DNA of 64,000 nucleotides from JAWVFM01 sp963841455 (GTDB lineage: Bacteria; Actinomycetota; Thermoleophilia; Solirubrobacterales; 70-9), in contig CAWJCU010000001.1 of NCBI GenBank assembly GCA_963841455.1, positions 321,857 to 385,856 on the forward strand, written 5' to 3'. The position numbers and the translations under genes were made by a program. Shown here piece by piece: positions 54,744-62,350 of the stretch. Every line of letters starts with the position of its first letter. Positions within the stretch are counted from its first letter, which is position 1. Below the pieces are notes generated by a model. It had not been told where the DNA came from and made no database searches. It was given only the letters and a program-made list of their open reading frames with translations.

Positions 54744-55289
54744 GTGAGGTCGATCTCGTCCAAGGGGCTCATGGCTGCACTCGCCATCTGCGCGTTCGCC
54801 GCGCTCTTCGCCGGCTGCTCGGTCAGCTTCGGCACGAGCGACACGATCAAGCAGGACGACGAGGTGAAGAACGCGCGGAACTTCATCGACCAGCAGCTCA
54901 CGAGCCTGCCGGCGACGAAGTCGGTCGACTGCCCCGACGGCGTCAGCACCGACGTCGGCACCACCTTCACCTGCACCGCGACCATGCAGAACGGTCAGGA
55001 GATCACGATCCCCCTCCGCGTGGCGTCACACAGCGGCAGTCACGGGACCCTCAGCAGCGACCCGGCGATCGTCGACCAGGCGCTCGCAGTGAACCTGATC
55101 TACCAGGCCGCGAAGTCGCCGGTGAGGTCGGTTGACTGCCCGACCGGCGCAAAGGCGAAGAAGGGCGCGACCTACACGTGCCAGGCGACGCTTCAGAGCG
55201 GCGAGATTGACGAGATCACGGTCAAGGTCGTGGACATCCTGCCGAGCGGCGCTCAGCGCCTGGCGATCGCCGCCGCCAAGCGGGTCTAG
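54744..55289 (+). CDS. Lipoprotein with two tandem DUF4333-like domains
   Basis: 181 residues from GTG 54744. The signal ends in a lipobox (AALFAGCSVSFG, Cys at about 25). Two repeats follow, each with the pattern S-V-D-C-P-x-G then T-Y/F-T-C-x-A-T: KSVDCPDGVSTDVGTTFTCT and RSVDCPTGAKAKKGATYTCQ. The paired Cys in each copy are likely disulfide-bonded. DUF4333 proteins are common actinobacterial lipoproteins of unknown role. The tandem form is probably an internal duplication. Confidence 0.85.
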   Translation: MRSISSKGLMAALAICAFAALFAGCSVSFGTSDTIKQDDEVKNARNFIDQQLTSLPATKSVDCPDGVSTDVGTTFTCTATMQNGQEITIPLRVASHSGSHGTLSSDPAIVDQALAVNLIYQAAKSPVRSVDCPTGAKAKKGATYTCQATLQSGEIDEITVKVVDILPSGAQRLAIAAAKRV

Positions 55290-55365
55290 CGAGCTTCGGA
55301 TTCGTCCGCCGAGGCCGGAAGCGCGGTAGGGTCGGCCGGACATCCATTGAGGAGGAGGCACGCGT

Positions 55366-55629
55366 ATGTACGCAGTGGTCGTAAGGGTCACGATCAAGGA
55401 CGCGGACGCCGCGACGACGGCGCTCAACGAGCAGGTGGTGCCGCGCGTGAAGCAGGCGCCGGGCTTCAAGGCCGGCTACTGGACGCGGAAGGACGACAAC
55501 GGCCTGTCGATGATCATCTTCGAGTCCGAGGAGGCGGCGAAGAACGCTTCCGAGGCGATCTCGGCGAACATGCCGGACGCCGTCAGCCTCGACCACGTGG
55601 CGGTTCGCGAGGTGGTCGCAAGCGCCTAG
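55366..55629 (+). CDS. Antibiotic biosynthesis monooxygenase (ABM) domain protein
   Basis: 87 residues with a strong ribosome site GAGGAGG 7 bases before ATG 55366. The ferredoxin-like ABM fold shows in MYAVVVRVTIKDADAATTAL, the aromatic AGYWTRKDDNGLSMIIFESE and AVSLDHVAVREVVASA. Members are small dimeric heme-degrading or quinone-forming enzymes, or stress proteins. The N/W/H heme-degradation triad is not obvious, so a true monooxygenase role is unsure. The stop overlaps the opposite-strand gene by 4 bases. Confidence 0.85.
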   Translation: MYAVVVRVTIKDADAATTALNEQVVPRVKQAPGFKAGYWTRKDDNGLSMIIFESEEAAKNASEAISANMPDAVSLDHVAVREVVASA

Positions 55630-55967
55630 GGGCGCCGGGCAGCCAGCAGGGCCATCCCGAAGGCGGCGACGCCGCCGAGCACCGGCACCGCGCGCTTCGC
55701 CGCCCGCGGCGAGAGGACGAGCTCGAAGAGCGGCGTCTCGTCGCCGATCCGATCGCCGAGGGGCCCGAGCGGGCAGTCACCGCCGTTGATGCCGACTAGG
55801 AGCCCCTCCCCGACGAGGCCGGCGATCGCAGCCTTCAGCAGCGGCCCGCGCCGGCCGGTCAGCGCACACCAGTACACGTAGACGATCGAGGTCAGGAAAC
55901 CGGCGGCGATCAGCGCGTGCATCGTCCGCCAGGCCACGATCAGCGGCGTGCGCGGTCTGGGCGACAT
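55626..55967 (-). CDS. Small membrane protein with structured leader (element copy 1)
   Basis: 113 residues, intact, about three membrane helices (MHALIAAGFLTSIVYVYWCA, LKAAIAGLVGEGLLVGINGG, VPVLGGVAAFGMALLAAR). A conserved-looking loop NGGDCPLGPLGDRIGDETPL and FELVLSPRAAKRAVPVL lie between helices 2 and 3. No name is known to me. Its ATG is only 18 bases after the duplicated structured element at 55986-56063, which is also found in front of the nhaA gene. Confidence 0.7.
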   Translation of the reverse strand: MSPRPRTPLIVAWRTMHALIAAGFLTSIVYVYWCALTGRRGPLLKAAIAGLVGEGLLVGINGGDCPLGPLGDRIGDETPLFELVLSPRAAKRAVPVLGGVAAFGMALLAARRP

Positions 55968-55985
55968 CGCCTCTCAGCTTCTCAA

Positions 55986-56063
55986 AACCGCGACGGCCCG
56001 CCGGAGCGGCCCGTGAGCTGCGGCCGGGGAGCGACCCCGGGGCCAACTGCCAACTATCGAGGT
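55986..56063 (-). ncRNA. Candidate cis-regulatory RNA element, copy 1 (leader of the small membrane protein)
   Basis: Read on the minus strand it forms a hairpin CCGGGG-TCGCT-CCCCGG, a linker CCGCAGCTCACGG, and a second stem closed by a UCCG tetraloop, then GTCGCGGTT. It is about 90% identical over 60 bases to copy 2 at 61957-62031. The second stem has one non-pairing base in this copy (GCC/CCG), possibly an error. The remainder of the gap between 55968 and 56293 holds no other supported feature. Confidence 0.5.
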
Positions 56064-56293
56064 TGCAGGCGCACGGCCGAGCGCGCTGAGGGCTCGCCCA
56101 GCAGCTCGCGGACCCGCTCGCCGAAGACGCGCCAGCGGCGCTCGTTGTCGTGGACGAGGATGGCCGACTCGGCCATCATCCGATCGTCTCGAGCGACTCG
56201 CGCGGTGGAGTCTCGGCCACGCCGTGAGTCTCGCCGATCGAGCCGCCGGCAGTACGATCGCGGCGAGGCGGGAGCCGACGAAAGGGGACGTCC

Positions 56294-56926
56294 ATGAACG
56301 ACGACTATCCGGTTCGCTTCTCGGTCGACTATCCGGACCGCGACCTCAACCGCGTCAGTACGGGGTTCCGCATTCTCACCGTGATCCCGATCGCCATCGT
56401 GCTGGCGACGATCGGCGGCTTCAGCGCGAGCTTCGCCGCCGGCGGCGAGGGGGCCAGGACGGTCGTGATCGGCGGCACCGGGCTGCTCGTCGTGCCGCCG
56501 CTCCTGATGATCCTGTTCCGCGAGAAGTACCCGCGCTGGTGGTTCGACTGGAACCTCGAGCTCCTGCGGTTCACGAACCGGGTCGGGATCTACCTGGCGC
56601 TGATGGACGACCGCTACCCGTCGACCGACGAGGGGCAGTCGGTCCATCTCGACTTCGCCTACCCCGACGTGCCCAACCAGCTCAACCGCTGGATGCCGCT
56701 GGTGAAGTGGTTCCTCGCGATCCCGCACTACATCGTGCTGTTCTTCCTCTACATCGCCGCGTTCGTGCTGGCGATCATCGCCTGGTTCGCGATCCTGTTC
56801 ACGGGCCGCTACCCGCGGGGGATGTTCGACTTCATCGCCGGAGTCATCCGCTGGCACAACCGCGTGCTCGGCTACGCGTTCCTGCTCGTCACCGACCGCT
56901 ACCCGCCCTTCAGCCTCGAGCCGTGA
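56294..56926 (+). CDS. DUF4389 membrane protein
   Basis: 210 residues, intact. Four helices in two pairs (ILTVIPIAIVLATIGGFSAS, ARTVVIGGTGLLVVPPLLMI, MPLVKWFLAIPHYIVLFFLY, IAAFVLAIIAWFAILFTGRY) frame the family repeats FREKYPRWWFDWNLELLRF and FTGRYPRGMFDFIAGVIRWH. DUF4389 proteins are frequent in actinobacteria with unknown roles, and this one has the typical length. Its stop TGA overlaps the GTG of the ACT protein gene (GTGA, 56923-56926). Confidence 0.88.
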   Translation: MNDDYPVRFSVDYPDRDLNRVSTGFRILTVIPIAIVLATIGGFSASFAAGGEGARTVVIGGTGLLVVPPLLMILFREKYPRWWFDWNLELLRFTNRVGIYLALMDDRYPSTDEGQSVHLDFAYPDVPNQLNRWMPLVKWFLAIPHYIVLFFLYIAAFVLAIIAWFAILFTGRYPRGMFDFIAGVIRWHNRVLGYAFLLVTDRYPPFSLEP

Positions 56927-57306
56927 CCGGGGCGGTCGACCTGGCAATCGACGTCGAGAACACCCCCGGGGCGCTCGCGCGAGTGGCGGCCGCGATCAGC
57001 GATGCCGGCGTCAACATCGCCGCCGCCACGTGCGTCGAGCGGGCCGAGCGGGCCGAGCTCCACATCCTCGTCCCCCACGCCGAGGCGGTCAAGCACGCGC
57101 TGGCGATCTCCCACGTCGCGGTCACGCGTGAGCGCGAGGTGATCGTGGTCGACGTCGAGGATCGCCCCGGCGTGCTGGCCGATCTGACCCGCAGGATCGC
57201 CCGGGCCGGGGTCAACCTCGATCTCGTCTACGTCGCCACGCAGAACCGCGTGGTCTTCGGGGCAGCCGACCTCGACGCCCTTCGGGCGGCGCTGGGCGCG
57301 AGCTGA
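56923..57306 (+). CDS. Tandem ACT-domain protein
   Basis: 127 residues from GTG 56923, coupled to the DUF4389 gene. Two ACT folds: LAIDVENTPGALARVAAAIS with DAGVNIAAATCVERAE, and VDVEDRPGVLADLTRRIARA with GVNLDLVYVATQNRVVFGA. Each holds the Gly-x-Leu loop that binds small effectors such as amino acids. Stand-alone tandem ACT proteins act as sensors or regulators. Its coupling to a membrane protein is notable and might mean it controls that protein. Confidence 0.88.
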   Translation: MTGAVDLAIDVENTPGALARVAAAISDAGVNIAAATCVERAERAELHILVPHAEAVKHALAISHVAVTREREVIVVDVEDRPGVLADLTRRIARAGVNLDLVYVATQNRVVFGAADLDALRAALGAS

Positions 57307-57314
57307 GGCTCGAG

Positions 57315-58073
57315 CTACTCGCCGCGCCGCAGCTGGTAGAGGCCCCAGGGTGGGTTGGCGTTCACGATGCGCCCGTTCCGGCAGGTGGCCTGGAAGCTCG
57401 CGAAGCGCTTGCTCGGGTGCTTCGCGCTCACCTTATAGGTGCCGCGAGGGACCTCGGTCCAGATGACCCCGCCGTCCGTCGACGTCGCAGTGAGCGAAGG
57501 ATCCGGGATCACGCTGTCGTTGAAGTAGACGGGGCCGGGCAAGCGGGGGCGCGTGCTCGCCGTGGCGCCCGGCACGCCGTGGGCGCCGAAGGCGATGAAC
57601 TGCGGGAAGGTGAGGTCGCGGATCTTCTTGGTGCTCACCGTCGAGACGATCGCGCATCGGGCCGGATCGCCGTTCTCGTCGAGCTGGACCCCGAGCAGCT
57701 GCGCGAGCAGCTGGTAGATGCCCTCGCTCGGAGTCTGGAAGTTCACCCGGCGCAGGTTGCGGCCGTGGGTGGCGAAGGTCTGCAGGAAGATGCCGTGATA
57801 GCCGGCGGCCGAGATGTACGGCGTCACCTTGCGGCGGTCGGGGACGACGAGGCGGTAGCTGCCGTTCTTCCGGCTGGTCGCAGTCGCACCGGGGGCGCCG
57901 CGGGCGCGGATCGTCGCCCCCGCGATCGGATCCTGGTTGTCGAACGCATAGGCCGTGCCGGTGATCGCGACCGTGCCGTTCTCGCTCGCCGCTTGGCCGG
58001 CGGCCGCGGGCGCAACGACCGAGACGACGAAGAGGGCGGCCGCGCAGCCACAGATCCGCCTTCGCCAGCTCAT
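57315..58073 (-). CDS. Secreted protein with carboxypeptidase-regulatory-like beta domain
   Basis: 252 residues with a signal peptide (ICGCAAALFVVSVVAPAAAG). The N-terminal half (AITGTAYAFDNQDPIAGATI and TSRKNGSYRLVVPDRRKVTP) has the carboxypeptidase-regulatory-like fold, as in surface and peptidase accessory domains. The second half (TFPQFIAFGAHGVPGATAST, GPVYFNDSVIPDPSLTATST, GGVIWTEVPRGTYKVSAKHP) repeats a similar pattern. Four Cys may be disulfide-linked. No active site. Probably binds a wall or glycan partner. Confidence 0.72.
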   Translation of the reverse strand: MSWRRRICGCAAALFVVSVVAPAAAGQAASENGTVAITGTAYAFDNQDPIAGATIRARGAPGATATSRKNGSYRLVVPDRRKVTPYISAAGYHGIFLQTFATHGRNLRRVNFQTPSEGIYQLLAQLLGVQLDENGDPARCAIVSTVSTKKIRDLTFPQFIAFGAHGVPGATASTRPRLPGPVYFNDSVIPDPSLTATSTDGGVIWTEVPRGTYKVSAKHPSKRFASFQATCRNGRIVNANPPWGLYQLRRGE

Positions 58074-58109
58074 TCGTGGATCGCATCACGACGGGGCCGG
58101 CGCGGCATC

Positions 58110-58265
58110 GTGGCGCCGCCGCAACCTCTCGCGGTCAACTACCGAGCGCAGATCGATCGCGTCGCCCTTGCCCGACGCGTCCCAGCCCTCGAACAGGACG
58201 CACAGGCCCGGGCCGACCTCGCCCGACCCGATCCCCGTCCCGGCGTTGACCTGAAGAAGGCCTAA
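58110..58265 (+). CDS. Possible small ORF in the 58074-58395 gap
   Basis: 51 codons from GTG 58110 to TAA 58263-58265 (VNYRAQIDRVALARRVPALE, ending PRPGVDLKKA). The product is not recognised and there is no clear ribosome site, so it may not be coding. The rest of the 322-base gap holds only the hairpin listed next and a short leader for the lipoprotein gene. Confidence 0.2.
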   Translation: MAPPQPLAVNYRAQIDRVALARRVPALEQDAQARADLARPDPRPGVDLKKA

Positions 58266-58271
58266 AACCTG

Positions 58272-58290
58272 GCGGGCGCCCGGCGCCCGC
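58272..58290 (+). terminator. G+C-rich hairpin
   Basis: GCGGGCGC (58272-58279) pairs over 8 bp with GCGCCCGC (58283-58290) around a CCG loop, just after the TAA at 58263. There is no T-run. It may terminate leftward or rightward transcripts between the secreted protein and the lipoprotein genes. Confidence 0.35.
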
Positions 58291-58395
58291 TTGAACCCCG
58301 GCGGCCCGCCGCCCGTATCCGGTGGTGGAAGCGCTCAGAGGACCAACACCCCCGCGCTTCCCACTGGATTCCCCCAACCGAAAGAGGTACCACCC

Positions 58396-58999
58396 GTGAA
58401 GGCACGAGTCTTCTTCACGTTCCCCCTTGCCCTGCTCGCCCTGCTGGCGGTCGCCGGTTGCGGCAGCGGCGGCGGCAGCAGCTCCTCCTCGACCGGCCCG
58501 GCCAACGCCAGCGCTAACGGCCCGGCGCCGAGCGGGACGGCGGCAGCGCCACCGCCGACGTCGCGAACAACCCGCAGCTCGGCCAGATCCTCGTCGACTC
58601 CAAGGGCCTGACGCTCTACACGTTCGCCAAGGACACCGGCGCGAAGTCGACGTGCTTCGGCGCCTGCGCGAAGGGCTGGCCGCCGCTGACCGCGAGCGGT
58701 AAGCCGACGGCGGGCGGCGGCGTCAGCTCCGGCATGCTCGGCACGACGAAGCGCAGCGACGGCACCATGCAGGTGACCTTCGACGGCCACCCCCTCTACA
58801 CGTTCTTCGAGGACAACTCCCCGGGCGATGTGACCGGCAACGGCTCCACCGCCTTCGGCGCCGGTGGAACGCGGTGCAGCCGAGCGGCGCGAAGGGGCCC
58901 GCCGGCAGCTCGACGGCGAGCTCCGGCAGCTCGGCCTCGAGCGGCGCCGGCAGCACCAGCACGTCCTCGGGCGGCGGCGGCGGCGGGTACGGCTACTAG
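58396..58999 (+). CDS. Lipoprotein with COG4315-type repeat; two frame breaks
   Basis: GTG 58396 after AGAGG. The lipobox is ALLALLAVAGCGSGG. After a break near 58553 two repeats of the COG4315 type appear (GQILVDSKGLTLYTFAKDTG, then CFGACAKGWPPL, and GTMQVTFDGHPLYTFFEDNS), each with the conserved L-Y-T-F pattern. A second break near 58862 leads to VQPSGAKGPAGSSTASSGSS and TAG 58999. Some members of the family have been reported in electron-transfer or secretion contexts. No partner genes are adjacent. Confidence 0.72.
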
Positions 59000-59005
59000 G
59001 CCGGG

Positions 59006-59939
59006 CTACTCGAAGCGCCCGGCCTCGAGCGCCCGCTCGATCGCCTCGGCGTCGTAGAGCGGAAGCTCGCCCGTTCGCTCGGTGGCATCGACGTAGGCGG
59101 CCATCGCAGCCTCGGCCTCGGGGCTGCCGATGGCCGCCAGGAACTGCGCGCGCTCGTGGCGAAGGCCGGCGCCGAGCGTCATCGACCCGCCCTCGTAGAC
59201 CGAGCGCTTCACGGCCGCGATCGCCCCCTTCGGGCGCTTCGCGATCCGGCTCGCGAGCGCGACGGCGCGCTCGACGAGCTCCTCGGGCGGCACGACCTCG
59301 TCGACGAGGCCCGAGGCCGAGCGCCTCGGGCGGCGAGAGCGGCCCGCCCTCGAGGCAGATCCGAAGCGCCCGGGCGCTGCCCAGAAGCCGTGCCAGCCGC
59401 TGCGTCCCGCCGCCTCCGGGCGGGAACGCGAGCAGGATCTCCGGCTGGCCGATGCCGAAGGGACCGTCGGCCATGAGCCGCGCGTCGCAGGCGAGGGCGA
59501 GCTCGCAGCCGCCTCCCATCGCCGAGCCGTTGAGCGCCGCGACCGCGAAGGCGCCGGCGCGATTGAGCCGCTGGAAGATCTCGCCGAACCGCTCGGCCTC
59601 CGCGAGGCCGGCGAGGGGAGTGCGGCCGAGCGCGTCGTGCGCGCCGGGCACTCGGCGCAGGCCGCCGACCGCCCCGAGCGAGGCCTTGGCGGCGCCGGCG
59701 CCCACCGACGGCGAGGCCCGCGAGGCCGAGAGCAGCTCGCCGACGTCGAAGTGGGCGATGAAGCGCTCCGGATGGGCGCCGGTGAGGACGATCCCGGTGA
59801 GGGCGGGATCGGTCTCGGCCCGGGCGACGAGCGCGTCGAGGCCGTCGACGATCCCGAAGTCCATGAGGCCGTGCGGCGGGTTCGAGAGCGTCGCGACGAC
59901 GACGCCGCCGGCACGCTCCTCGATCCGCACCTCGCCCAT
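59006..59939 (-). CDS. Enoyl-CoA hydratase/isomerase family protein; one frame break near 59310
   Basis: ATG 59939 (MGEVRIEERAGGVVVATLSN). The CoA-binding/oxyanion segment VAALNGSAMGGGCELALACD and GPFGIGQPEILLAFPPGGGG, then TQRLARLLGSARALRICLEG, are crotonase hallmarks, with one candidate catalytic Glu in QPEILL; the second Glu position is not evident, since the residue after GGGCE-L-A-L-A-C-D-A-R is normal. The end after the break is LVDEVVPPEELVERAVALAS. About 310 residues. Probably beta-oxidation or an aromatic/CoA pathway. It stands alone between a lipoprotein and nhaA. Confidence 0.85.
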
Positions 59940-59965
59940 CGGCCGTAGCCTAAGCGCCCCTGGTT

Positions 59966-61872
59966 CTAGGCGGCCGACGCGGCCGCCTTCTCCATCAGCC
60001 GGGCGCGGGTCCTCGCGGCCCTGACGGCCGCCGTCAGGGTCGCGACGTCGTAGGAGTCTCGGTGGCGCCTGCCGTTGATGAAGAAGCTCGGCGTGCCGGC
60101 CACGCCGCTGGCGTCGGCGGAGGCGACGTCCTCCTCCACCCGGGCCAGATGGTCGCGGGCTCTGAGCTCGTCCCAGAAGCGCTCGACGTCGAGACCCAGC
60201 ACCTCCGCATGGTGTCTGAGGTCCGGCGGCGTCAGCTCGCCCTGATGGTCGAGGAGGGCGTCGTTCATCTCCCAGAAGGCGCCCTGGGCGGCGGCCGCCT
60301 CCGCCGCCTCGGCCGCCATCTGGGCGTTCGGGTGGACGTCGTTGAGGGGAAGGTGGCGCCAGACGTAGCGGAGGTCGTCGCCGAAGGAGTCGAGCAGCTC
60401 GCGGATGACGACCTCCGCCTGCCCGCAGTAGGGGCACTCGTAGTCGCCGTACTCGACCAGCGTCACCACCGCCTCCTCCGAGCCGCGGACGTGGTCGCGC
60501 TCGGGGTCGACCTCGTCGGAGAGGTCGAGCAGCTCGTCGGCGGTGCCGGCGATCTGACGGGCCCGCACCTCCACCGGCAGCCTCCCGATGACCCGGAAGA
60601 CGCCCCAGGCCAGAAGCGACGCCACCACGGCGGCGGCGAGGACGCCGAGCTTCGCCTCCGCGAGCTGCCTGCCGTGGAAGGCGAGGCTCGAGATCAGAAG
60701 CGAGACGGTGAACCCGACGCCGGCGACCGTCCCGCCGCCGACGATCACCGGCCAGGAGAGCGACCGGCGCAGGTTGGCGAGCCAGGGCCGGGTCGCGAGC
60801 CAGGAGGCCCCGACGACGCCGAGCGGCTTTCCGAGCGCGTAGCCGAACACGATCCCGAGCGTGATCGGGGAGGTGACGGCGTCGCCGAGCAGCCCACCGT
60901 CGACGTGGATGCCGGCGTTCGCGAGCGCGAACAGCGGCACGATCACGAAGCTCGTCCAGGGGTGAAGGCGGTGCTGGAGGCGCTCGTTGGCGGAGATCGC
61001 CGACGCGACCCCGCGCTGCGCGGCGCGGGCGAGCTCGGGCGTCGGCTGCTCGCGAAACGACCGCGCGAGCTCCGTCACCCGCTCGAGGTCGCCGCGCGCC
61101 GGTGGATAGGCGCTGGTGACGAGGCCGACGGCGAGCCCCGCGATCACCGGGTCGATCCCCGATTCATACAGGGCGACCCAGATCGCGACGCCGAGGACCA
61201 CGGCGGCCTGCCGGCGCCAGGCGGTCGGCGCGTAGCGGAGCGCCAGCAGCGCCGCGAACAGGCAGGCGGCCACACGAGGGGAAGCCACGAGAGGCTCTCC
61301 GTGTAGACGGTGGCGATCACGACCAGCGCCAGGAAGTCGTCGATGACCGCCAGCGTCAACAGCCGAACGCGCAGCCGGGTGCCGCGGGGCGCCACCAGCG
61401 CCAGGAGGCCGAGCGCGAACGCCGTGTCGGTCGACATCGCCGCTCCCCAGCCGTCCGCCCCCGACCCGCCGGCGTTGAACGCGAGGTAGATCGCGACCGC
61501 CATCACGATGCCGCCCACCGCGGCGACCGCCGGGATCGCCACGCGGCGGCGCTCGCGCAGCTCGCCGGTGTCGAGCTCGCGCTTCGCCTCGAGCCCGACG
61601 ACGAGGAAGAAGAACGTCATCAGGCCCTCGTTGACCCAGTGGCGCAGATCGAGGGAGATCCCGCTCCCGCCGAGGTGGATCGAGAGCTTCGTCGTCCAGA
61701 ACGACTCGTAGGAGTCCGACCACGGCGAGTTCGCCCACACGAGCGCCGCCACCGCCGCGCCCAGCAGCACCATGGCGCCGCCGGTCTCGGCGCTCAGGTA
61801 GTCGCGAACCGGCGCCGCCAGGTTTCGCGCCCAGGCCGTCCGGCCCGTGAACGAGGCAGCCCGCGCGGTCAT
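59966..61872 (-). CDS. nhaA: NhaA Na+/H+ antiporter fused to a DsbA-like thioredoxin domain; one frame break near 61275
   Basis: About 635 residues from ATG 61872. The NhaA part has WVNEGLMTFFFLVVGLEAKR, MSTDTAFALGLLALVAPRGT (transport Asp), LAVIDDFLALVVIATVY (paired Asp of the ion site) and PLFALANAGIHVDG, then GGGTVAGVGFTVSLLISSLA. After about residue 425 a thioredoxin fold follows: TLVEYGDYECPYCGQAEVVI (CPYC active site) and SGVAGTPSFFINGRRHRDSY (cis-Pro). The fusion is known in actinobacteria and would place the redox domain in the cytosol or outside, depending on topology. The structured element at 61957-62031 lies in its leader. Confidence 0.9.
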
Positions 61873-61956
61873 CGTCAGCGCAGGTTACGGGCGGCCGGGT
61901 GAGGAGCGACCAGGGCCGCGAGGGAGGCGGCGCGCGAGCCGAGTGAGAGAGCCCCG

Positions 61957-62031
61957 AACCGCGACGGCCCGCCGAAGCGGGCCGTGAGCTGCGGCCGGGG
62001 AGCTACCCCGGGCCCGATCGCCAACCGAGGT
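61957..62031 (-). ncRNA. Candidate cis-regulatory RNA element, copy 2 (nhaA leader)
   Basis: On the minus strand: GTTGGCGATCGG, the hairpin CCGGGG-TAGCT-CCCCGG, the linker CCGCAGCTC, the perfect 9-bp hairpin ACGGCCCGC-TTCG-GCGGGCCGT with a cUUCGg tetraloop, and GTCGCGGTTC. The 3' end lies 84 bases before the nhaA start. It shares nearly all its sequence with copy 1. The loop difference (TAGCT/TCGCT) and UUCG/UCCG change while both hairpins stay formed. Confidence 0.55.
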
Positions 62032-62142
62032 CGAACGAAATTGTACGCCGGCGGCGAGTGTGATTGTTTGACCGGCGGTTCCAAGCTGGCGCAGTTGGCA
62101 TGACACCCGCGCGCCCGCAGGCGATCTCATGCAGCGCGCGCG

Positions 62143-62286
62143 GAGGGTTGAAATCTCGAGGCGAGATACACCACCCAGAATGGATGTGACCGGCTGCGAG
62201 GTCGGTTCCGGTTCGAGTCCGGCGCCCTCCGCGCCTAGACTTCTAAGAACTGGGTGGTGTGCGGGGCTCCGTCCCGCTTCAACCTC
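62143..62286 (+). ncRNA. Candidate structured RNA with a perfect four-way junction
   Basis: P1: GAGG-bulged G-TTGAA (62143-62152) pairs with TTCAACCTC (62278-62286). P2: hairpin ATCTC...GAGAT (62153-62167). P3: ACACCACCCAG (62168-62178) with CTGGGTGGTGT (62250-62260), 11 bp. P4: hairpin GCGGG...CCCGC (62261-62277). All four helices abut with no unpaired base at any joint. Inside P3 are a T-arm-like hairpin (CCGG-TTCGAGT-CCGG) and GGCGC-CCTCC-GCGCC. GGAGGGT (62142-62148) can alternatively pair with GCCCTCC (62224-62230), which gives a tRNA-like outline. Not recognised; no coding potential seen. Confidence 0.5.
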
Positions 62287-62314
62287 GAACGGCCCGCCGT
62301 GCGCGGGCCGTTCG
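62286..62314 (+). terminator. 12-bp terminator-like hairpin between the candidate RNA and the TPP enzyme gene
   Basis: CGAACGGCCCGC (62286-62297) pairs perfectly with GCGGGCCGTTCG (62303-62314) around the loop CGTGC, followed by CTTCTC. It directly follows the closing helix of the candidate RNA, sharing only base 62286, and ends 36 bases before ATG 62351. It could end an independent RNA or act as an attenuator for the gene. Confidence 0.6.
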
Positions 62315-62350
62315 CTTCTCAGGCGCCGCTTCGGGAATAGAGTGCGGCCG

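Noticed and set aside
62142..62231. Possible tRNA (including selenocysteine tRNA): 7-bp acceptor GGAGGGT/GCCCTCC, D-like hairpin, T-arm-like TTCGAGT loop
   Set aside because: No acceptable anticodon arm: the best loop is CCCAGAA with C at position 33 and mismatches in the stem, there is no TCA anticodon, and the T stem has a T-C mismatch. The same bases pair better in the four-way junction, so I report a candidate structured RNA instead.
62249..62280. T-box antiterminator (GGGTGGT...GCGG...GTCCC)
   Set aside because: Only about 10 of 14 consensus positions match, and no Stem I landmarks (specifier loop, AG bulge) were found upstream; P1 closing around it does not fit T-box architecture.
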